Below, piece after piece: positions 1-12,078 of a stretch of 64,000 nucleotides of DNA. The position numbers and the translations under genes were made by a program. The notes under the pieces are model-generated. The model was not told where the DNA came from. It saw nothing but the letters and a program-made list of their open reading frames with translations, and did not search any database. The stretch's first letter is position 1, and every line of letters starts with the position of its first letter. The stretch is from Larus michahellis (taxonomy: Eukaryota > Chordata > Aves > Charadriiformes > Laridae). The stretch lies in assembly GCF_964199755.1 (NCBI RefSeq), contig NC_133918.1, positions 1,736,001 through 1,800,000 on the forward strand. The letters are read 5' to 3'.

Positions 1-624
1 CAACCTCGAATCTCCCGTTCTTGGCCCCTTCTCTGGTGTTTGTGCTGCATTTGCTGCAGAAATATGAAGTGCTACCACCAGAGAAGGGCAGTTTTGCTCA
101 GCTGGTGGCTGGAGATATGAAGGGCCCTGCCAAACCACGGGGAGAGGCATAGCAATCAGAGTCCTCCTCTCACAACACAGCCCTCCTCGTCCCACGTATT
201 GTGAAAAGCAGGATTTTCTCCACTTACAATTCCAAGCCGGATAAAGGCTAACTAGGGAAAACACCAAGTTGTTCACCAAAAACTGTTGTGTATGTTTTAG
301 TTTCCACTGCTGCCCTTTACCATCTGGCTTTTGACCTGAGGACCTACCAGGTACGTTGGTAGTGCCAGCCCTGATTACAGCTCAGGAAGCAGGGAAAAGT
401 AGTTAAATAGCCAAAAGAGCCCCTTAAAGAGCAATGTCCTACTCCAAGCTAGGGAATAGCATCATTTTTGTCTTCTGCAGTCCCTGACCGTGCTTGGCTC
501 CAAGGCACAGCCTCAAACCTTGGGGGGGAACCATGACCATGCTTCTTGAAGTGCTGCTTGCTGCATCCTGGGAGGGAAAGGACTCAGGTGGGGAGGTGTG
601 CCGGCTTCCCTGGGTGAAGCTTAC
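1..624 (-). other. TMPRSS9 intron, cut by the left edge
   Basis: I see no coding exon, repeat or RNA gene here. A GDSGGP-encoding exon was looked for on the minus strand and not found. Confidence 0.6.
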
Positions 625-761
625 CTGGCAAGAGTCGATTTTCCCCTCCAGGTAGCCAGCACACAACATCCTCTCTGTGAGGGCATGGCTGTAGAGGCTG
701 GAGCACAGCTTCTGGTCCAGCAGCTCCACTGTTGCTTTCTGCAGGAACTCGGGTTTCACCA
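625..761 (-). CDS. TMPRSS9: TMPRSS9 exon, protease domain 1 up to DSCQ (last in window)
   Basis: Encodes [36 protein letters not shown], then a GTAAGC donor at phase 0. Trypsin-family proteins continue here with GDSGGP on the next exon, which is not in the remaining 624 bases. Confidence 0.92.
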
Positions 762-3700
762 CTAAAGGAGAAAGACGCCAGCGTGAGCTCGCGGCAGGTA
801 GCCTTGCGTGGGACCAGCCGCCCGTGTTACAGCCCACCCCGGCTGGCCAAAGCACGGCCTGAGCTCCCTCCCCCGGTGCCTCCTGCACTGCTCCCACCCC
901 ACCATACCGTCTGCCACGCTTCGCTTACAGAAATCCTCCTTGAGGTAGCCCCAGCCGGAGATAAGGCACTTTTTGCTGGCGGGGAAGTGATGCCCAGCGT
1001 TCGGCAGGCACACAGGCTGGATGTACTTAGTGAAGGTCACGGGTCTCTTCAGCTCCAGCACGGCCACGTCGTAGTCAGCCGTGTCGGCGTTGTAGGAGGG
1101 GTGCGGGATGATGCGTGCGATGCCCATTTTCACGGCGCCACTGTCTGAGCCTCTGAGAGAGGTGGTCCCGGTGTAGGCTGCCCACATGGCTGGGTCCGGA
1201 AACCTGGAAGAGAGACAGCCGGGACCGTGGGAGCGGGCAGCCAGAGGACTGCTCCGCAAACCAGAGCCTGGTGTGGGTGGTGCTGCCTCCTGCCATCTGC
1301 TCTGGGACAAGAGCTCCCCGTGGCTTAATCTGGGAGGGGAAGAAAACCAGTGTGGTACACGGCTGGAGATATGGCAGCCTTTGGAAACGGGAGGGGGGCG
1401 GGGGGGCAAGCTAGCATGGCTGGAGCTTACTCAGTAAAGCAGTGAGCAGCAGACACCAGCCACTTCTCCGTGAGGATTGCAGCGCCGCAGAAGTGCTCGT
1501 TGTTTTCTCGCAGGCTGACTTGCCACGGGAACTCCCCTCTGGATGCCTCTGAGCCGCCGACAATCCTGCTGGCAGTCTGCATGGCAGGGCGGCTCCCGCA
1601 GTCTGAAAGGGAGGAGAGAGACGGAGCATCCATCGGAACCCAGGGGCAAGGAGAAAAGCTGCTTCAGCTTCATGCACGCTCCCAGCACACACTCAGCAGC
1701 AGGACATTACAGCTGTGTTGTTACAACTGTGCAAACCCTGTAAATTCAACCAGGCCAAGTGCAGGGTCCTGCACCCACGTCAGGGCAACCCCCAGCACAA
1801 ACCTGGGCTGGGGGATGGAGAGCAGCCCTGAGGAGAAGGACTCGGGGGTGTCGGTGGGGGAGAAGCTCCACACGCCCCGGCACCGTGCGCTGGCAGCCCA
1901 GAAACCCCCCGCAGCCTGGGCTGCATCCCCAGCAGCGTGGGCAGCAGGGCGAGGGGGGGATTCTGCCCCTCTGCTCCGCTCGGGGGAGACCCCCCTGCAG
2001 TGCTGCCTCCAGCGCTGGGGCACCGACAGCAGAAGGACACGGAGCTGTTGGAGCGGGGCCAGAGGAGGCCCCGGAGATGCTGGGAGGGCTGGAGCCCCTC
2101 TGCTGGGAGGACAGGCTGAGAGAGCTGGGGGGGTTCAGCCTGGAGAAGAGAAGGCTCCGCGGAGACCTTCCAGCCCCTTCCAGTCCCTAAAGGGGCTCCG
2201 GGAAAGCTGGGGAGGGACTCTGGAGCAGGGAGGGGAGCCACGGGACGAGGGGGAACGGTTTGAAACTGGAAGAGGGAAGACTGAGATGAGATCTTGGGAA
2301 GAAATTGTTTGCTGTGAGGGGGGTGAGCCCCTGGCCCAGGTTGCCCAGAGAAGCTGTGGCTGCCCCATCCCTGGAGGGGTTCCTTGGACGGGGCTTGGAG
2401 CAACCTGGGCTGGTGGGAGGTGTCCCTGCCCAGGGCAGGGGGGTGGAACTAGATGATCTTTTTAAGGTCCCTTCCAACCCAAACCATTCTGCGATTCTGT
2501 GACATTGCCAGGGATGTCACAGGGCAGACATTAACCTGCAAGCTTGGAAAAGAGCACTGCAAAGCACTGGCCCATCACAGCATCCTCCCTGAAACTCTTC
2601 TAAAGCAAGGAATTCTGGAGAGAAACATCTTGGCTAGTTTGACAAGCTCAGCCACTGCCTCGTGATCAGCTTCTAGCAGCTTGTGGGCATGTGGTGCTTG
2701 CCCAGCATGCCAGCCCACCAGGAAGGTGGGCCTTGTCATGACCCTTTGCAGCTGGTGGTGGGACCAAGGTGTTCCTGGGGTACAGTACCCCTCATCCTCA
2801 TGCAGCCATCTACTACTGGCCTGACAAGTTGTGCTGTGTCCTTGTCTCCCTTCAGTGCCCAGAAGCCCAGGGGTGTTACAGCTGCCAGGGTCTGCAGCAG
2901 TGGGTTGTGGCCCGTCCCCCATGTCCAGGAGACCTGCTGCAAGGGACTCACCACAGCCCCTTTCATCAGAGGCATCAGCGCAGTCTTTTTGGCCATCGCA
3001 TTCGGGGTTTTCTTTCCACACGCACTGGGTGTTACGGCAAGTGAACATGTCTCCAGGGCAGCTCCCTGGGGACAGCAAGGCTTGAGTCACTCGTGTCTTC
3101 TGCCACCCTCCCAGCAACCGTCGCCCGGCTTCCCCAGGGACAACCACTGTGGTGTCCTTATCGCTCTGCTCCCTGGCAGTGCCAGAGTCCCTTCGGGATG
3201 GAGCCAGGAGCGGAGCTGCAGCTCTTGTTGAGCTTGCAGGGGGAAAGAGGGGCAGGGCCCTGGGCCACCAGGTTATGAAGCAGATGGGGCACAAATGCCT
3301 CTTCCTTCTGCAGACTGGCCACCGGTAAGGAGGAGGCTACAGGTCAGGCTGCAGAGCGCAGCCAAGGAGCTGGGGCAGATGGTCCTTCCTCCTGCCCGTC
3401 ACCTACCTGATTTCAGTCCAGGTCTGTGGGGAGAGACCTCACTGGGACCTGTGACAAAATGGAAGGAATGGGGATCAGTGAGGGCGTCCCAGTCGGGGGC
3501 ACGGGACCTGGGTGCTCCCGTAGGCTGTGCTGCTCCCGGGCCAGGCCTGGCAGAGGCTTCGCTTCGTCTTTTCCTCCCGCCTGGCCATCACCTTCCCTGC
3601 CCCGGGGCCAGCAGTGAGCTCCTGGCCCTGTTCCCTTCCCGGGGCCCTTCCTCAGTTTGCCGCCCCACGGGCAGCGGAGGAGCAGCCACCTACGGCCCTG

Positions 3701-6700
3701 CGGGCTGCTGGGGCGATGCCGGGGGCAGGGAGACATTCCCAAGAGCCGTGGCAGTGAGCTGCCTCCCAGGAGCAGGCTCCGCGGCTGAAGCTGTTGCCTA
3801 AAGCCGAGGGGTGTCTGTGCACCTCCTGTTGGGGCTGCACAGGGCTCCTGACGAGGCAGGGACCCTGCCCGCCATGGCAGGGAGTGCAGAGGAACCCACA
3901 CCTTCACGTTTTTCAGGCATACGTGTTGGGTTTTTTTTAAAATCTGTTGGACCTGGAGTCCTGTGGCCGCATGCAACTCCACAATCACAGAAGGAAAGGA
4001 GAATTTCTAGTCAGGTGGTTTCCATGAAGAATTAAAATATGAGAGCTATCTACCTAAGCAGGAATTATTGCTACAACTCTGAGGACCGCCTAAGGGCTGC
4101 TGTGTGCTTGTAGGTACAGACAACCCGGCAATTAACCTTCTGAAGCTTGACCTCCTGTCCCTCAGGCCGGTTCCAGGTGCTGCAAGAAAAGCCAAAGAAG
4201 CTGCAATTTATGCTTTAGGCTCTGATGTTGCTGCAGGTCCCCAAAGCAGGCCAGAGAGCAGCAGGACAGAGTTGGCGTTGGCTGGGGGGCCTGGGGCCTC
4301 CCCATGAATGTCTGTTGAGCAACCGCCAAGATTTAGGCACGTTTCTGCTGCCATCTTCTGAAGCCGGTAGCACCTGGGAGCCAGGCAGAGCATCTTTTGT
4401 TGGTTTGCTTGGGTGCCTGGCAGCGTCTCAATTTCTGCCGTTGCTGCTGGGCACGGAGCCTTGACCGGACGCCCAGAGCAAAAGCCCCGCAGCAGTTTGG
4501 CTGTCTGAGACACAGCTTTGTGATTTTGCTGGTGTGACCTTTGGTGGCAGCAGCGCCGGCGCAGGGCGCCCTTGCTCTGGGAGGAGCGTTACCTGCAAGA
4601 GACGCGGAGGATATAGTCCCATAGGCAGCCAGGGAGAGACCCTGCTCCTGCAGGGCAGCCGCCAGCCCGTGCCTGAGAGCTTCCTCCTCCATGGTAGAGC
4701 TCAGGGGCTGGGAATCCTGGACGGCAAAGCGGAGGCGGAAACGGACAATCACACTCGAGTTTCCATTCCTGCTGGGAGACAGAATTAATGGGTACATTGG
4801 CTCCATGGTCAGTACAAGGGACAGGCTCTTCTGCTAGTTGCCTTCGGGGAACTTGAGGGAAACAAAACTAATTCTTAATAATTTAAGGTGTAAGTTTCTC
4901 TGGAGATGTGCTCTGGGTTTAAATGGTCATTTGTTTTTTTTTTTTCTTTGGCCCAAAGTTCAGCTTTGGTTGAACAAAGCCGTTCTCCTTTCCGACTGCA
5001 TTTCCAAATGAAAGAATCCAGAACATTGGTGCGAGCCCAGAAGAAAATCCAGCCTGGACCAAAAAGCAGTTTCTCTTTGTACTAGTTTTGCACAAAAATG
5101 CAGGTGTGAGCTCACCTTCCTGGTGGAGCTTGTCAGAACGCCCTGAACCGTGAGCCGCGGAGACTGCGGAGAGCGCTGCCTACACTCACCTGTAGCCCAG
5201 GATGGTGCAACCAGTGCAGCTCCAGTCCAGCTGGGAGTCCTGGAAACTGGACAGAAACTGCAAAGCAAAGAATGGTGGTCACACACTTACCAGGGAGGCG
5301 ACCCCAGGGAGATGGGACTAGATGATGCCTGGGATTTCGCAGGGAGCTGCAGGCTAGCCGAAGCATCTTCTCTTGTCTCTGCAGCCAGCAGGAGCACCTG
5401 TGCCCAGCCCACGTGTAACCCTTTTCCCACCCTGACTCAGGGCACGAGGCGGCACGTCACTTCTTCGTGCCTTCCTGCCGCCTCCCTTTTGCACGGGACA
5501 GACCTCAGCACACATTTCCCACTCTACAACTGTCTCTTGGGGCCCTGACGTGGCCTCTCAAAGTGCAGCTCAGCCCCATGGCGTACCCTGCTGATGTTTA
5601 AGAAATCCCCGTTTCCCTCCTGCCCTTGGCATCCTGATTCTGCTGAATGAGGGCAGGCGAGCTGGGCCCTGGGCAACCACCACAGTCTTTCCCAAGTCTT
5701 CTGGCAAGCCCAGATCAACTCACCAGCCTCTCAAGGGCGGGCGTCAGCACCCTGTAGTAGTCCGAGTTCTCCGTCTGCAAGCTGCTGTTGAATGTGATTC
5801 CTCGCAGCTCCACTGTGTGCTCAAAGCTGGTCTCTCCCGCGGGATGACAGGCTGTCAGAGAGGGAAGGTGTCTGTCAGAGTCACAAAGGACACACGGAGG
5901 TTTGGGGGCCATGGCCGGACCCAGCCTTCCTCACTGTCTGCTTTGGAACGTCAGTCCCCCCTGGTCTGAGCAGCTTGCCTGTCCCTGACCACCCCCGGCT
6001 GCCTCGGGGGTGCCCCGTAGCCATGCTGGGCTACCCCACACCCCATGCAATAGGAACATTTTGCAGTGAACCCATTTGAACTTGAAAACGGTGGATTTTT
6101 GTCAAGCCTGAAACAAAAGTTAACGGACGGGTGGGTACAACCCGGCAGTGCAATCCCAGATCGGCCCCAGCCGTGCAGGAACAGGCTGGGGAAAGGCGTG
6201 CTGGGCGTCAAAGCCAGCTTAGAAAGTGGTGCTGTAACAGTAGAGCTGGGCTGGCACGTCAGCTGCGGGCCACGCCAGGGCGCATCGGGCCATGGGGCAC
6301 CAGAGGCAGCAGGAGGGAGGTAGGAGAGGCAAGGAGACGGTGGCCGTGCCCTGGATGAGACAGTAGAACAGGCCACGGCCAGTGGCGGCAAGAGGCTGTG
6401 ACAGGAGATGGCTGGGGCAGCGAGGTACGGTGACAGGAAATTTGGGAGTCACAGGGAGAGATCAGAGGAGAGGAACAGAGCATATGTGTCACGCGATACT
6501 GAAGATAAAATGCTTTGAAGTCAGCTATTCAGAACATGAGTTGACTACAGCCCTCGCAATTTGCGTGTACGCGGGGAGAGTTGATCACAATTTGTCCTCA
6601 GCAGAAGGCTTCTGGGGATTTTTACTATGAGGACTGTGCAGACTGTTTCTTTTTTGGAGCAGATAAACTGAAAGAATGTACCCGGCTGCGCACTCACCCA

Positions 6701-6821
6701 GCAGGATCCCCAGGTAGAGGGCTGTCACGCTGCCCACCACGGCAGTGGCAACGGTTACCTTCCAGCAGCGGGCCCTCGGTCCCCTTCTCTGGGTGCCTAG
6801 CACTGCCTTTTCCTGGTCCAT
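625..6821 (-). CDS. TMPRSS9: TMPRSS9 (polyserase-1) transmembrane serine protease, 5' part of gene
   Basis: Type II membrane-anchored polyserase. Eight coding exons join in phase: 6821-6698, 5851-5724, 5257-5190, 4768-4593, 3065-2952, 1602-1431, 1203-929, 761-625, giving 398 codons. Seen in order: short cytoplasmic tail, hydrophobic anchor (about 21-41), SEA-like region (about 45-165), LDLR-A cysteine module (about 168-203), and a trypsin-like domain with activation site R216/IVGG217-220, catalytic His257 (SAAHC) and catalytic Asp306 (DYDVAVL). The last exon stops at DSCQ, just before the expected GDSGGP exon, so Ser195 and protease domains 2 and 3 lie outside the window. The human family member is about 1059 aa with three protease domains. 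The Met at 6821 is the first ATG after a strong splice acceptor. Gene identity rests on domain order, residue similarity and synteny with SPPL2B. Confidence 0.93.
929..1203 (-). CDS. TMPRSS9: TMPRSS9 exon, protease domain 1 with catalytic Asp
   Basis: Encodes [13 protein letters not shown], the catalytic Asp in [15 protein letters not shown], then IQPVCLP and [14 protein letters not shown]. Acceptor CTTCCAG, donor GTAAGC; phase 2 in, phase 1 out. Confidence 0.93.
1431..1602 (-). CDS. TMPRSS9: TMPRSS9 exon, protease domain 1 start with catalytic His
   Basis: Encodes the zymogen linkage region (DCGSRP), the activation cleavage [25 protein letters not shown] and the catalytic His in VSAAHC. Acceptor CTTTCAG, donor GTAAGC; phase 1 in, phase 2 out. 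Confidence 0.93.
1741..2503 (+). mobile_element. CR1 LINE, 5'-truncated copy
   Basis: Sense-strand CR1 3' portion: tail of the RT reading frame (NQAKC-like start; [12 protein letters not shown] in another frame), the conserved TGGAACTAGATGATC block, and an end in TTCTGCGATTCTGTGAC. It sits in the TMPRSS9 intron between the LDLR-A exon and the first protease exon, antisense to the gene. Nearly identical by eye to the copy at 54028-55279. Confidence 0.88.
2952..3065 (-). CDS. TMPRSS9: TMPRSS9 exon, LDL-receptor class A module
   Basis: A single exon carries the whole LDLR-A repeat: [18 protein letters not shown] and [12 protein letters not shown], six cysteines with the acidic calcium-binding DxSDE motif. 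Acceptor CCCCAG, donor GTGAGT; phase 1 in and out. Confidence 0.92.
4593..4768 (-). CDS. TMPRSS9: TMPRSS9 exon, C-terminal SEA-like part
   Basis: 176-bp exon, phase 2 in and phase 1 out. It encodes [14 protein letters not shown] and later [17 protein letters not shown], matching the human [10 protein letters not shown] segment. The next exon found (LDLR-A) joins in phase. A small 3n exon equivalent to the human linker could exist in the intron, but I did not see one. Confidence 0.88.
5190..5257 (-). CDS. TMPRSS9: TMPRSS9 exon, SEA-like domain
   Basis: Small 68-bp exon with a pyrimidine-rich acceptor ending TTTGCAG and a GTGAGT donor; phase 0 in, phase 2 out. It encodes [14 protein letters not shown] and then GCTILGYR. 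Confidence 0.85.
5724..5851 (-). CDS. TMPRSS9: TMPRSS9 exon, start of SEA-like domain
   Basis: Acceptor CTGACAG and donor GTGAGT; phase 1 in, phase 0 out. Encodes [10 protein letters not shown] and [12 protein letters not shown], which match the human N-terminal ectodomain (HTAELRGI, TLTPTLE) closely. Confidence 0.88.
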
Positions 6822-6849
6822 GCTGTCTGAGCAGCTCCACAACTGGCCT
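6698..6849 (-). CDS. TMPRSS9: TMPRSS9 first coding exon (start codon at 6821, TM anchor)
   Basis: An acceptor with a long pyrimidine tract precedes 6849. Bases 6849-6822 are 5'UTR, with no in-frame ATG, and the ATG is at 6821-6819. The exon encodes MDQEKAV then a basic stretch and a hydrophobic signal-anchor ([20 protein letters not shown]). It ends in phase 1 at 6698 before GTGAGT. Confidence 0.85.
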
Positions 6850-8029
6850 CTGTGATTAAAAAGAAAAGGAGAAAAAGGACAAGACTGGGCTGAAACGTGA
6901 CATGCCAGCTATGGCTACCCCGGGAGCTCCAACCAGCGCATCGTCACAAGAAGTAAAACTGCGTCTTCTGACCGTGCCTCAGGCTGCAGTCAGGAGATAT
7001 TACTAATACGTCCGGGTTGTAGGACCTGAACCCATCAACCGTGGTGGCCCCTCCCTGTCTGGTTCCCCTTCCCTTTCTTCCGAGGAGGCCACAGCTGAGC
7101 TCGGCTATGGCCGTTGTGAGTACGAACCAGCCTGATGCCTCCGTCTCTGTGCTCTGCACGGGTGCTTCTGGTGACACAAGCTCTGGGTGAGCGCTCTTCA
7201 GCAGGCAGTCCTCCAGGTTTGCTTTAGCAACAGGTTTCAAGGTCCTACCACCGAGGACGCCAGGGTGAACTGGTACACCAGCTCATGGCGAGGGATGAAT
7301 ATAGACCAGGCTTGGCATCTTGGTTTTCTCACCCCTAGTAAAGATCCAAAAACCAACCAGTGTCGCTAGCAGATGCTTTGGAGCCGCAGTAGCAGGTGGA
7401 ACAGTTAAGTCGCAAAGTACAAAATTTATCTAAAAAGTAATATTTTAGGCCTGCAAATAACAAGACCAGGCTGCAGTCACATCCTTAAATATGAAACTCT
7501 GCCATCTCAATGAGGAGCTGTGGAGCGAGACCTGCTCGGCGCTCTGGCTGTCAACGTACCAAAGCCAATTGGTATTGAAAACCTCAAGAATCCTTGACTG
7601 CTTCTGCTGGATCATTCGGACCTGGTTACCGAAACCCTGACGCTAGGCTACTTACGGCCCCATGGTATATGCTACGTCGATTAAAAGTGGCTAAGTAATA
7701 AACCTCGCCCCGCAGCGGTTTGTGAGGCAGGCTCTAGGGTGAGGTTTCACATGTAGCCCAATGCTCGTCCGTATTTTTGCAAGAATTGTGAAGGAAATAT
7801 AAAATCACAGCCAGTGAATTCAGTGGGTAACAAAACTCACTACAGCGTTTAGCAGAGAGCTCCCAAGTGCTTAGTAAAGCAGAGCAATTAATACGTGCTT
7901 TAATTACAGCTATGCTTCTGTCCTGATGAGCAGTTTCTCCTTCCCTGTGGTCAGCACTGGTGCTTCCAGTATTTTGCCTCAAGTGGTACAAATACCCTGC
8001 ACAGGAACCAAAGCCCCTTCGTGTGATCT

Positions 8030-8100
8030 TTCATGCCTCCTGAGATCAACTCGGTGGCCTCTGCTGGGCTTGTTCCACTATGTCAATGTCTTCATGCGCT
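8030..8100 (-). repeat. Decayed CR1 remnant
   Basis: The GTGGCCTCTGCTGGGCTTG ... ACTATGTCAATGTCTTC pattern resembles the antisense CR1 block seen at 33650-33770 (GGCCTCCACTGGATT ... GTATGTCCATGTCT). Diverged and short. Confidence 0.45.
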
Positions 8101-10469
8101 TAAGCTGCTCGGAAGGGATACGGTACTCCAAACATCATCTCAAAAATGCCCCAAATGGGGCACTTCTATCTTGTTTTTCTGTCTGCACTCTTGCCTAGTA
8201 CAAGCCAGCCTGTGGCCGGCCTTCTTTTCCACATCATCAACAACTGGGTATCAGGAGGAATGAAACAGCCTGGGATATGCTGCCTTACCCACGGTCATCC
8301 CACCGGCCATGCTTCAGCCATGTTAGTCTTTGCAAGAAGCCGAGCGAGCAAGAAGGGGAACGGATTTCCTTTGGCCCTAAAAACGTATTAAATTACTGGA
8401 TTAATATTTATCTCGCACGGGTAGGAAGAAGACACACAACCAGTCCCTTCAGATTGGCGCACAAAAGTCTACGTGAGATAATTTAGTTGGTCAGATTGAA
8501 ATACATGGAAATACGTGGCCAAAGGTCCAAAGTTCCTCCGTTTCAGGATGAGTTTTTTGAGGACTCAAACTCTAGCTGCCGGGAAAACAGATTTACAGGT
8601 CGCACCAGAAGGGTCTTGGCAAGGAAAATTAATCTCTCAAACTTACTCTGCCTAGATATTGACGGCTTCAACTGCATAAAACCCACTCAGCTTTTCCTTC
8701 CTTAGCCCCAAATTCTGTCCGGCCGAGGGACATCTTGGCTGGTCGCTTCTGCCACCGTCCGCTTCCTACCGGTTCAGAAGATGCTGTGAGTGGTTGGGCT
8801 GGGAGAGCAGCTGTTTACTGGTGCTATAAATCAGGCTGTGAGTTCAGCGAAGAGGGAACCTGGGGAGGGTCAGCCTTTTCTAATGCAAATGCATCCAGCC
8901 ATGAAAGAGAGAGAGGGAAGAAAGGGCACCCAGGACACAGGGAGCGGCAGCACCGTTTCAGAAGAGCTTTTCAGCATTTTCCAAGAGGCGTCAGCAGCTC
9001 TTTAAACTGAACCTTCTAGATAAGAGATTTTAAAAGGTCACTTCTTTGTGAACAGACAGAAAGAAAGGAGAGAGGAAGGGATGGTCCGTCCAAGACGTGT
9101 CTTTTTTTTTATAACAGACCTCCAAATATTCCTTTTCAGCTGTATGAGCCTGGCAGCGATAGGCACTTTGGGCCCCTGTGTTTTGCTAACAATATCTCCA
9201 TTTGACAATTCAGCTCTGGCTCAGAGGAGACAGGTAGCAAACATTTTTTCCAGTGGTCCTCGTGACCTGAATACATACAGATGAGCAATTCCCTCCTCTG
9301 CTCTTCCAGTGGCTTTTGACGTCTTGCGGAACGTGGAAACGCAAAGAGCTAGTCCAGCTGTGCTGCCCAGCGCCACCGCGCTCTTACTGCCGATGGACTT
9401 TAAAGGAAGGACAATTGCATCTGAGAAAAAAAAAAAATTGCCATCACGGACAAAACGGGCTTTGGGTGGGTGTTATTTGGACAATCCAAGTTAAATTGAA
9501 CGAATCTTGGCTGCATATAAAAAGTCATACTACAATAAAAGGTACTCGGGACCCTAGAAAGAAGTTCATATCATTGATTACGCAGGCATTTTAACTGGAA
9601 AAATAGAGTGTTTATAGACAAAGAAGCCTTCTGCTTCCTGAAACAATCAAAACTTGTCTTCTTTGCTGTCCCTTTTAGCTTTAGGAAAGTTTACTTTCTT
9701 TCGGTGTGAGTGGCGTGAGTTAAAAAAGAATTAAAAAGACAAGTAAAAGGAAAGCCCGTCTTGCAAGAGCAAAGGAGAGATTGGAAATTTTTTTTTTAGT
9801 GAAAGCAGATAAGGACCATCCATAAATACGTAATGGAGATGCGTAGCAGGGAGCTATATAAGTTGAAAAACATCGTTGCATAAAATCAGAAGAGGAAAAA
9901 GTAAATTTTAGTGGCAGGGGCAGAAATTAGGCGAGTATTAACAGTCAGAGGAGCATGAGTTTCCAGTAGGAATGCGGCGAAGAAAAAGCACATTGGTATT
10001 TTTTTGCCAGATTATAAATTGTGAGTGGCTATAAAATATGATGCCCCTGATAGCAGGGGCAGGGGGAAACTCCGTGACCTAAGAGAGTCCTTCCAGTCCT
10101 GTCTTAGCGGGGTTTCTTCTCACTGCTCCATTTCAGCGGGGAAGGCATGGAAGACGTGCTACAAAGTCAACAATAACTGTTTCGTGAAAATAACAATCTC
10201 CGGCTGTCCCCAAGGATCTGCCAAGATTCCTGGGACATGGCCACCGTCTCTTCCTCTTCCTGGCCACTCAGGGTTTCTTTTCTCCAGGGGAGCCTGGATT
10301 TTGCTCCAGGGCAGCCTTGAAACATTCCGTAGGATTTCCTTGCAAGATGTATTTTATTTCTCGAATTGTTCAGGCGGCGAAATTTCAAAATATAAAGTAC
10401 GAATACCCGTTTAGCCGTAATATTTCTTCTAATTAGCCAAACTGTCACTAACACCGGCTCTGCTCGTCA

Positions 10470-10720
10470 GGGAGGGCAAGGAAGTAGCGCGTGTGTGTGA
10501 GAGCAGGCGGGTGGGCTCCCGCAGGGGGCCGGGGGCAGGTGATGCCCGGGAGCGGCAGGGGGAGACGGCAGGGCCCCGGGAGGGAGGTGCTGGGTGTCTG
10601 CCCCTGCGCTGGGCACCGGTCGCAGACTCCCCAGGGCAGGACGCTCCCTTTCAGCCTGGTGAGCCCCGTGCCGTGCACACCCGCGAGACCGGCCCAGGGC
10701 ACACAACTGCTCTGCGCAAA
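10470..10720. other. GC-rich, CpG-containing stretch without a recognised gene
   Basis: Locally high G+C with several CpGs in otherwise AT-leaning DNA. Short ORFs here look random. It could be a minor regulatory element. Confidence 0.25.
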
Positions 10721-12078
10721 CTGTGCTGGTCCCCGGTTTTAGGTAGAAACTGGCTTCTTGCAAAATGTGACAGCTCCTGCATCTTTCTCTTCATGTTTTC
10801 ACCTCCCGAGGCCTTTCCTTCCACCTTCCCAGTCCTCTCCAGCTCTTCACGCTTAGTCTTTCTCCCTTCAGAAGAGGAATGCTCACACTCCTACCTCACA
10901 CTGCTTTGCCCCAGGCTCCCTCCTGCTCTTCTCCAGCTTCTCCTGTTCCCCGTCTGCCAGCCCCTAGCACACGAGGACACGAGCCAAGCCTCTCCTCTGA
11001 TCTGCTGACCAGAGGAAAGAAACACGGGAAAGAAACAGTGACACCCGTGTCTTCAAAAGTCAACTTCTTGTACAGAGAACAAATGCAAGAAAATCCTACT
11101 GTCCCCAGATGGCAGAGTCCAGGGTGTTCTGGAGTATTTGTGATTTATCCCATATTAAGTTGGAACCATGACAGGGTAGCCTGGCTCTCGGCACGGTAAC
11201 ACCGTGTCTGCTGAGCCTTCAAGACACGAGGGTTGTAAAACTGTTTCATGGTCTAAGGTCACGCCTGTAAGTCCTCACCCAGACAGAGCCTTTGCAAAAT
11301 GATGGCATCGGTATGAAAAATACGCGACTTGCTTAAGGCAGACAACAAGATCAGCAGCAAATCCACCTGCAACTTCAGGACGTAATGAGCATTTGGTCAA
11401 AGGTGAGTGAAGGACTCATGATTTTATCACCAAGATAAGACTTGGTGGCACTTCAGAGGAGGAATACAGCAGAAGCAGAATCATTTTTCTCCAGAAGGAG
11501 AAAGCCCAAAATACAAGACTCCAGCATGCCTCGCTTGGTGGCTTCACCATCCAAAATTGCTGGCGCCAGAACACCAAACCACACCTGTGCCACCAAACCA
11601 CAAGCTTGAGCAGAAGAGAGAAGACGGTCACTTGCGGTCAGTGAAAGCAGAAGCATGACCAGAGGAGCTGAAGGGATGTGGGTATGCGAACAGGTCTGTT
11701 GGCAGAGCCTGGTGCAAGAAGAGTCAAACCCAGTTATCACAGTTAAAATGGGGTCAAGCCTTGTGAATTTTTCCTAAATTAGGAAAGTAATTGGATGCAA
11801 ATGGGGCTCAGCAATGATTTATAACCAGAGGTATCTGTTGGGTGGTGGTGCAGCGCAAGGACATGTCAGCCCGGAGAGACCAAGAACCATGTGCCAGTTC
11901 CCCCTTATGGCTCGAGGACACCCCAGGACTGCGCCGTGAGTTGGGCTCCAGAGGGGGAAGGGAGTGTTGGAATAAAACTCTTCCTTCCTGGTGAGCCCAT
12001 ACGTCTTTCTTTAAATCTTCTGATGAGTTGACGATATGCCATGAAAGAAAGCCCCTGCAGAAACAGCAGCCAGCTGGT

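Noticed and set aside
732-1409. ORFs of 138 and 215 codons on both strands
   Set aside because: They overlap TMPRSS9 exons and read through introns; the spliced exons explain the real coding content.
1470-2456. 328-codon plus-strand ORF
   Set aside because: Runs from antisense of a TMPRSS9 exon into a CR1 copy; composition is Pro/Gly/Arg-rich from GC-rich repeat, with no motif.
5290-5335. GGGACTAGATGATGCC similar to the CR1 GAACTAGATGATC box
   Set aside because: Too short, with no tail; chance match is likely.
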